Origin: Thinopyrum elongatum
Lineage: Eukaryota > Streptophyta > Magnoliopsida > Poales > Poaceae
NCBI GenBank assembly: GCA_011799875.1
Contig: CM022297.1
Coordinates: 72,987,868 to 73,051,867 of the forward strand
DNA: 64,000 nt
Direction of reading: 5' to 3'
This document shows positions 56,975 through 64,000 of this stretch, piece after piece. The position numbers and the translations under genes are program-made. The notes beneath the pieces were generated by a model. The model was not told the origin of the DNA. It made no database searches and was given only the letters and a program-made list of their open reading frames with translations. The stretch's first letter is position 1; each line of letters begins with the position of its first letter.

Positions 56975-58154
56975 CTACTCTCTCTCGGGTAGCATAGCAT
57001 AAAACAGAAAAACCCCTCCTTCTCCGTTATGCAGCATAGAGATCCAACTGTCTCCAATTTGTGGCCTTCGCTCAGCCACTATTTTTCTCCAAGCCTTGAT
57101 TTTGAGGCCTCCATCTGTTTTAGAGGTCGAGTATGCATATTTGAGACCCTCCGACCATGGTCGTACGCAAACAACTGCCATCTCACCTTCGACAAACATA
57201 AATGGAGGCACAACCACATTCGGGAGCTTCTGTTGAAGAGCATAATAGTAACATATATAGTTAGCAATGAAGTTTACTTCAGAAGAATGTATGAAAAAGA
57301 TGGACTAACTAGTGACACAATGGTAAAAATCTTACCATGATACTAGCACGAATGTTACCATCGCACAACTCGTGGACTAGTGGCACGTATTTACCATAAT
57401 TTTTCCCAACTCCATAGATGATCTTAAATTGCAGAACGTCTTTAACAAAGGAGATAAGATAATTCTTCTCCTCCCAAGTTAGCTCTGTACCATGACTGTA
57501 GTAGGTGTCGTCTACTATCTTTTGTATTTCTTGGGAAGAGAGAAAATAAGCTGTCAATTATAAAAAAACAAGTTCAGCAGGTATGAATAACAAGTATTTT
57601 TAGATAAGGAATATAGATCATTTAACAAATGTGTTTAACAAACTCACATGGAGGCAGAATCGGAATCATGTTAGGATCCAGCCAAATGTTTTCATCTTCC
57701 AGGTTTCCAAGATCGAATGTTATTTTCATATCCTTCTCGAATCCATAGGCCTTGCATAATCCTTCCCAATTTGAACATCCAAAATGAGTGTGACCTACTT
57801 CATTTATTATCTTAACCTCAAAATCGAAACCATGTTTCGTTTTAAGGTGAGCTATCTTCGTGTCCACCTTGGACATCTCTTCGAAAGATAGCTTCTCAAG
57901 GACATATGGTCTTGCATAGTAGGGTGTGCACTAGTCAAATTATAAAAAATGGAAATTACACGTTAAAGCAAAAATCTTAAGCCATGCTTAATTCAGAAGA
58001 AACACGTGCCACTGAAGTTACATACCGTAAAACCTTCGAAGCCCTCCTTAAGCGTGAGGGAGAAGCATGTACCATTATCTAGGTGCGGTCTGTCGCACCT
58101 ACCCCCATCGTCAGTACAGTCATCGCACTCGGGGATCTTATCGTCGTCAGACAT
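56975..58154 (-). CDS. CACTA accessory gene with two B3-like domains, four exons, intact
   Basis: Exons on the minus strand: 58154-58026, 57930-57648, 57550-57336 and 57229-56975, each with GT-AG borders (ACG|GTATG, CAT|GTGAGT, ATG|GTAAG; acceptors GACTAG, GACAG, AACAG). They total 882 bp and 293 residues with no stop or frameshift. The N-terminus is Cys-rich (C10, C13, C20, C30). Residues 80-125 (FDFEVKIINEVGHTHFGCSN, LCKAYGFEKDMKITFDL) and 212-290 (VVVPPFMFVEGEMAVVCVRP, IGDSWISMLHNGEGGVFLFY) look like two B3-type DNA-binding domains. A role like En/Spm TnpA, binding subterminal repeats, is inference. It lies between the transposase gene and the nearer CACTA end, same orientation. Family homologues are, to my knowledge, annotated only as uncharacterised or B3-like. 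Confidence 0.72.
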
Positions 58155-58341
58155 TTCCTATATATGTTCATAATTCAAAGATTAAAAATTACGGCATGAC
58201 CTTTGCTAAAATAGGACATATCAAGCGCCTAAAATTTGTCGGAATGGAAATGAATCAACAATCCTCCTAAAAGGTATAGCATTATTTGATGAAGTCATGG
58301 ATTTCTTCAATACTTTGACAGACAACGTGACATATAGAAGA

Positions 58342-58379
<38 letters not shown>

Positions 58380-59514
58380 GAGATCAGGAAAAAAATGGAT
58401 CAACTTGTGCACATCCATAATGGGGGCATTCTTGATAAATCCCTTATTAAAGGACTAAGAGAATCTATTGTACTATACATACATATACTAATTAATTGCA
58501 AACACATAACAAACTTTTGCAAATACAACATTAAAATATGCAACTTCTACAAATACTAATTGCTATACATTGGATCAAATGTCAAAATTCTAGTTACATT
58601 GGATGTCAAAATTCAAACTTCCTCTCAAGTGTACATCTATGTCATTCTTGCATCTATGTCAAAATTCAAACTTTGACATATGATCAAATGTTGCATATGT
58701 CAAAATTCAAAAACTGACATTATGATCAAAAACTTTGACAGAGGGCAAAGGCGGGACAAGTAGAGGGAAGGGGTAGCAAAGGGGGCCGCGGGAAAAGAGG
58801 CATCAGGCAAACGGGGGGCAAGAGAAGCGAAGCAGAGGGGAAAAAAAAAAAGGGCAAAGGCAGAGAAGGAACAGGGAGAGAGCGAAAGGTCAGCGCAGGG
58901 CGAGAACGAAAAGGAGAAAACTAAAAAGAAAAGGAGGAGAGGCGAAGTGCTAGCGAACAGGCGAGAACGTAAAAGGAGCCAAATTCCTTAACGTTTTCTT
59001 ATAAATCTAATTCATCTAGTGAAAAAAAATGTCAAAATTCATCTAACTAACATTTCTATATCTAAAATTCATCTAACATTTCTATAACTAAAAGTATAAA
59101 AAACTAAAAAGACATTCATCTAACATTTATATATCTAATTCATCTAACATTTCTATAACTAAAAGTATGAAAAACTAAAAAACAGAAAATAAGAAAATGT
59201 GTGTGTGTGTGCGTGTGTGTGTTCATATGCATGTGTGTGTGTGTGCGGGCTTGATCTATGGGAGGGCGGCCATGGCTGCAGGGGCTCACAGCTGGGCAGC
59301 GGGGGCGGCGACGGCGACGGCGCGCGAGCTCGAGGGAGGGGCGGCGCGCGACGGGGGCGGCGGGCGGCGCGTCGGGGGACAGCGACAGGGGACGGCGTGG
59401 GCGGCGCGTCGGGGGCGGCGACGGCGTCGATCGGGGCAGGAGGTGCGTCGTCGACGGAGAGGAAGAAACAGAGGGAAACTAAATTTTTTTCAAGTGTTGT
59501 ATATATAGGAGGGA
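58155..59514. other. CACTA intergenic DNA between the accessory gene and the palindrome cluster
   Basis: Holds an (AT)n run (58341-58378), repeats of TGTCAAAATTCAAACTT around 58580-58730, a purine-rich tract (58740-58980), a (GT)n run (59199-59244) and a GC-rich block (59255-59470) that could be a noncoding first exon. ORFs there on both strands are composition artefacts. Confidence 0.5.
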
Positions 59515-59672
59515 CCTTTAGTCCCGGTTGGAGCCACCAATCGGGATTAAAGGTCAATTGGGGCCAGGCGAAGCGGCGGGAAGCGACCACCTTTAGTCGC
59601 GGTTGGTGGCTCCAACCGGGACTAAAGGTCCCCCCTTTAGTCGCGGTTGGAGCCACCAACCGCAGCTAAAGG
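59515..59672. repeat. Three palindromes of the CACTA subterminal type
   Basis: 59515-59553, 59590-59628 and 59634-59672 are each about 39 bp and fold into 17-bp stems of CCTTTAGTCCCGGTTGG type with 5-nt loops AGCCA or TGGCT. They lie 3 kb inside the element, upstream (minus-strand sense) of the accessory gene. Confidence 0.85.
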
Positions 59673-59737
59673 TGGTGCGCTGCCACCCGCGGTGCACAAG
59701 TTTAGTCCCACCTCGCCGAGCGAAGGGCAGACGCACT

Positions 59738-59749
59738 GGTTTATAAACC
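59738..59749 (-). promoter_or_regulatory. Palindromic TATA-type core GGTTTATAAACC
   Basis: A perfect 12-bp palindrome presenting TATAAA on both strands, 1.6 kb upstream of the accessory gene ATG. It is followed in minus-strand sense by the palindrome cluster. Candidate promoter; the stretch 59750-60200 shows no gene. Confidence 0.35.
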
Positions 59750-60202
59750 CAGTCGCTGCTGCTCCTTCGAGCTCCTCTCTAAAGCAGGCCTTCTGAGCCT
59801 ACCTCTGCAGCGCTGCCCTGTGGGCCTACTGGGCCTTGCGGGCCTGCATCCTGGCCCAACTACAAGTTAGGTTTCTAGTCGTCTGCAGGCCGTTGTGGCC
59901 CAGTAGGCGGGCTTTTTAAAAAAAATCAGCTTTATTTATTTTCTTTTATTTCTGAGTTGTTTTTTGCTTTATTTAGAGTTTCTTTGTGAATCTTTTTGCT
60001 TTAGGTAAAAAAATTATAAACTTTCTGTTAGTGCGAGTAGTTTTCAAATTTGAATTGTTTAAATTTGAATTATTTGAAATTTGTGTGAATCACTAGTTTG
60101 TGAATAACTTTACTTTAAAAATAGATTATTCAGTGATTCTTTTTTCTTCTGTTTAATATTAGTGTGTTTTATCATTATATTCAATTTGGTAAAACTTAGA
60201 TA

Positions 60203-61156
60203 AGTTTAAAAAAATGAAATGCCTTTGTAACAGATGGGTTTTCGTCCGAAACCCTGATACTTCGAAAGAGATTGTCCATTTTGTACACGAAGTGGATCCA
60301 GTTTTTGCCGTAACCCTCTCAACTTTTGAGCACATGCTATGTGGGTGAAATGATGATACCATACCAACTTTCAACCTTTTCAGAGTTCATTTGTAGTGCT
60401 TTTCAATTTCAGGGTCGTTTAGCTCAAAAAATCTGTAAATGCATGAAAAATAGCAAATGAAATCAGAAAGGGTTGATAATTGATGACGTGGCTTTGAATG
60501 GTGCATACTGAACGCACAAAAAGTTTGGAGTTGAAATAAGTTTAAAAAAATGAAATGCCTTTGTAACAGATGAGTTTTTGCCCGAAACCATACTTCGAAA
60601 GAGATTGGCCATTTGTACACGAAGTGATCCTATTTTGCGTACCCTCTCAACTTTTTAGCACATGCTATGTGGGTGAAATGATGATACCATGCCAACTTTC
60701 AACCTTTTCAGAGTTCATTTGTAGTGCTTTTCAATTTCAGGGTCGTTTAGCTCAAAAAAATCAGTAAATGCATGAAAAATAGCAAATGAAGTCAGAAAGG
60801 GTTGAAAATTGATGACGTGGCTTTGAATGGTGCATATTGAACGCACAAAAAGTCTGGAGTTGAAATAAGTTTAAAAAAATGAAATGCCTTTGTAACAGAT
60901 GAGTTTTCGTCCAAAACCCTGATACTTCGAAAGAGATTGTCCATTTTGTACACGAAGTGCATCCTGTTTTTGTCGTAACCCTCTCAACTTTTTAGCACAT
61001 GCTATGTGGGTGAAATGATGATACCATGCCAATTTTCAATCTTTTCAGAGTTCATTTGTAGTGCTTTTCAATTTCAGGGTAGTTTAGCTTAAAAAAAATC
61101 AGTAAATGCATGAAAAATAGCAAATGAAGTCAGAAAGGGTTGAAAATTGATGACGT
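60203..61156. repeat. Three tandem copies of a ~330-bp unit in the CACTA
   Basis: ATGAAATGCCTTTGTAACAG starts copies near 60214, 60550 and 60879 (spacing 336 and 329 bp); the third is shorter. Each runs through GAAAGAGATTG, CTATGTGGGTGAAATGATGA and AGTGCTTTTCAATTTCAGGG. No coding capacity. Confidence 0.95.
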
Positions 61157-61309
61157 TTGTTCAAAGCACAAAAGTACATGTTTCAAATGCCAAAACACAT
61201 AAGCACCCTAACTATTACAAAGATTCCCTATGGTTTGTCCAAAGTGGGACTTTCCAGATATATAAGTCCGGAAACTCACTAGAGAAGAAAGTGATGACAG
61301 TGAAGCCGA

Positions 61310-64000
61310 TCACATCCCAGAGTGGGATCTTTGGGTGTGAAACTTTTTCTTCGCGTGTGTCCCTTTGCGCCGTAACCATGGACAATCTTCATCATTTAAC
61401 TGGATGCTCGGGTCAATATTCACTGTGAAGGGAGCAATTTCATGAAACTTTTCATAATCTTCTGACATGTCTGTCTTGTCATCCACTCCCACGATGTTTC
61501 TTTTCCCTGAAAGAACTATGTGGCACTTTGGCTCATCGTATGATGTATTCGCTTCCTTATCTTTTCTTTTTCTCGGCTTGGTAGACATGTCCTTCACATA
61601 GAAAACCTGCGCCACATCATTGGCTAGGACAAATGGTTCGTCTGCGTACGCTAGATTGTTGAGATCCACTGTTGTCATTCCGTACTGCGGGTCTTCCGTT
61701 ACCCCGCCTCGTGTCAGATTGACCCATTTGCACCGAAACAAAGGGGCCTTCAAACCACGTCCATAGTCAAGTTCCCATATCTCCTCTATGTAACCATAAT
61801 ATGTGTCCTTTCCCCTCTTGGTTGCTGCATCAAAGCGGACACCACTGTTTTGGTTGGTGCTCTTCTTATCTTGGGCGATCGTGTAAAATGTATTCCCATT
61901 TATCTCATATCCTTTGAAAGTCATTATATTCGAAGATGGTAACTAGGACAACAAGTACAGGTCATCTTCAACAGCGTCATCATGCATGGCACGTGTCTGC
62001 AACCAACCGGCGAAAGTCCCCGTTTGTTCACGTGTAATCCAGTCGTCAGACTGCTCTGGGTGTTTGGAGTGTAGAATATTCTTGTGTTCCTCGATATACG
62101 GAGCCACCAAGGCGGAATTTTGTAGAACTGTGTAGTGTGCTTGAGTGAGAGAATGCCCGTCCATACATATTATTTGTTTCGGTCTTAGCGTGCCATTTCC
62201 ACCCAGTCTGCCCTGATGCCGCGATTCAGGAACACCAATCGGCTTAAGGTCAGGAATAAAGTCAACACAAAACTCAATGACCTCCTCATTTTCATGGCCC
62301 TTGGAGATGCTTCCTTCTGGCCTAGCACGGTTATGAACATATTTCTTTAAGACTCCCATGAACCTCTCAAAGGGAAACATATTGTGTAGAAATACAGGAC
62401 CCAGAACGGCAATCTCTTCGCATAGGTGAACTAGGACGTGCGTCATGATGTTGAAGAAGGATGGTGGGAACACCAACTCGAAACTGACAAGACATTGCAC
62501 CAAATCATTCTCTAACCTTGGTATGATTTCTGGATCGATTACCTTCTGAGAGATTGCATTGAGGAATGCTCGAACGTTTTTCGGTAGAAGCCCCCTCAAT
62601 GCAACTGGAAGTAGTTGCGTCATAATCACGTGGCAGTCATGAGACTTTAGGTTCTGGAACTTTTTCTCTGCCATATTTATTATTCCCTTTATATTCGATG
62701 AGAAGCCAGACGAGACCTTCATACTGAGCAGGCATTCAAAGAAGATTTCCTTCTCTTCTTTGGTAAGAGCGTAGCTGGCATGACCCTGATGTATGCCATC
62801 TTTTCTGTGCATACGTTGCTGGTCCTCCCGTGCCTCCGGTGTATCTTTTGTCTTCCCATACACGCCCAAGAAGCCAAGCAGGGTCACGCAAAGATTCTTC
62901 ATCACATGCATCACGTTGATTGCAGAGCGGACCTCTAGGTCTTTCCAATAAGGTAGATCCCAAAATATAGATTTCTTCTTCCACATGGGTGCGCGTCCGT
63001 CAGCGTCATTCGGAACAGATTGTCCGCCAGGACCCTTTCCAAAGATTACCTTTAAATCCTTGATCATATCATGTACATCATCACCAGTACGGTGGCGAGG
63101 CTTCGTCCGGTGATCTGCCTCACCTTTGAAATGCTTGCCTTTCTTTCTTACGGGATGCCTGCTCGAAAGAAATCGACGATGTCCCAGGTACACATTCTTC
63201 TTACAATTATCCAAATATATACTGTCGGTATCATCCAAACAGTGCGTGCATGCGCGGTATCCCTTGTTTGTCTGTCCTGAAAGGTTACTGAGAGCAGGTA
63301 AATCATTGATGGTCACAAACAGCAATGCATGTAGGTCAAATTCTTCTTGATCGAGCTCATCCCACGCACGTACACCTTTTCCATTCCACAGCTGTAAGAG
63401 TTCTTTAACTAATGGCCTTAGGTACACATCAACGTCGTTGCCGGGTTGCTTAGGGCCTTGGATGAGCACTGGCATCATAATGTACTTCCGCTTCATGCAC
63501 AACCAAGGAGGAACGTTATACATACATAGAGTCACAGGCCAGGTGCTATGATTGCTGCTCTGCTCCCCAAAAGGATTAATGCCATCTGCGCTTAGACCAA
63601 ACCATACGTTCCTTGCGTCATCTGCAAAGTCCCTCCACTTCCTCTCAATTTTTCTCCACTGCGACCCGTCAGCGGGTACTCTCAACTTCCCGTCTTTCTT
63701 ACGGTCTTCTTTGTGCCATCGCATCAACTTGGCATGCTCTTTGTTTTGGAACAAATGTTTCAACCGTGGTATTATAGGAGCATACCACATCACCTTGGCA
63801 GGAATCTTCTTCCTGGGGCGCTCGCCCTCGACATCACCAGGGTCATCGCGGCTGATCTTATAGCGCAATGCACCGCATACCGGGCATGCGTTCAAATCCT
63901 CGTAGTCACCGCGGTAGAGGATGCAGTCATTAGGGCATGCATGTATCTTCTGCACCTCTAATCCTAGAGGGTAGACAGCCTTCTTTGCTTCATACGTACT
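61310..64000 (-). pseudogene. CACTA transposase (tnp2 type) with one internal stop, 5' end outside window
   Basis: One minus-strand frame is open from the window edge (64000) to TAG 61943-61945, then continues in the same frame (LPSSNIMTFKGYEING) to TGA at 61310-61312. Domains in order: a zinc-ribbon-like CPNDC...CPVC, the Transposase_21/tnp2 core (MWYAPIIPRLKHLF, VWFGLSADGINPFG, MPVLIQGPKQPGNDVDVYL), DUF4218 (LLPVALRGLLPKNVRAFLNA to MFPFERFMGVLKKYVHNRAR) and, after the stop, DUF4216 (LFRCKWVNLTRGG, DEPFVLANDVAQVFYVKD). The enzyme binds CACTA ends and catalyses excision and insertion. The single stop falls in the linker between DUF4218 and DUF4216. A frameshift near the C-terminus is likely, since coding-like text continues another way after 61325. 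Functional without its tail only if that part is dispensable or the stop is read through. Confidence 0.9.

Larger units (their letters stand above)
56434..64000 (-). mobile_element. CACTA (En/Spm) transposon, left end in window, right end beyond
   Basis: Begins CACTAGTGCAGAATTGGACT, the standard Triticeae CACTA terminus, with TTTAGTCCCGGTT subterminal palindromes. Both genes are on the minus strand: a tnp2-type transposase (>64000-61310) and a B3-like accessory gene (58154-56975). The interior includes three 330-bp tandem repeats and a cluster of palindromes. At least 7.6 kb long; the other terminus is outside the window. Confidence 0.92.

Noticed and set aside
59159..59669. ORFs of 103-166 residues on both strands
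   Set aside because: They run through GT repeats, a GC-rich block and CACTA palindromes; complementary frames are open on both strands because of composition.

Overview
This is a piece of a large, repeat-rich grass genome, almost certainly from the wheat/barley tribe (Triticeae). The basis is the repeat content: a BARE/Angela/WIS-type copia LTR, gypsy chromovirus elements with 4.2-kb LTRs beginning TGTAACACCCC, gypsy-type elements with TGATACGTCTCC LTR starts and a tRNA-Asp primer site, Stowaway MITEs and a CACTA transposon with the TTTAGTCCCGG subterminal motif. Genus and species cannot be fixed from the sequence alone. Only one host gene looks intact.

Left part (1-20117). A broken 3'-5' exonuclease gene runs off the left edge into a GAA microsatellite. 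It is followed by degenerate minisatellites and GA/GT-rich DNA, then a complete LTR retrotransposon (element A, 4568-12117, target duplication GCGGG). Element A has no gag-pol, only one acidic ORF. A candidate inverted-repeat element (12230-16019) encloses two dead gene fragments. Next is the 5' part of a spliced gene (18922-19706), which is cut off by the retrotransposon nest.

Middle (20118-49637) is nested retrotransposons: an LTR fragment cut by an Angela-type LTR, cut by chromovirus C (+ strand), cut in its 3' LTR by a second chromovirus D (- strand). D lacks gag, protease and reverse transcriptase but carries an extra 245-codon ORF. D's 5' LTR is fused at a 3-bp microhomology to a truncated LTR of element B, a relative of A. 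To the right, a solo LTR of B's family with target duplication CGCGA sits inside a minus-strand gypsy fragment (E).

Right part (49638-56433) is the genic island. A two-exon secreted lipid-transfer-like protein gene (53227-53714) has a TATA box and a five-copy minisatellite immediately upstream. It lies among three copies of a duplicated segment that carries the last two exons of an unrecognised gene, a LINE-like zinc-binding fragment and a dead F-box/FBD gene. From 56434 to the right edge lies a CACTA transposon inserted in a MITE. It carries an apparently intact four-exon gene with two B3-like domains and a tnp2-type transposase split by a single in-frame stop.

The clearest leads are the intact CACTA accessory gene, the extra ORF of chromovirus D, the paired polypurine-like motifs with a conserved hairpin shared by elements A and B, and the minisatellite abutting the lipid-transfer promoter. 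All protein family calls come from reading motifs; no database search was run.
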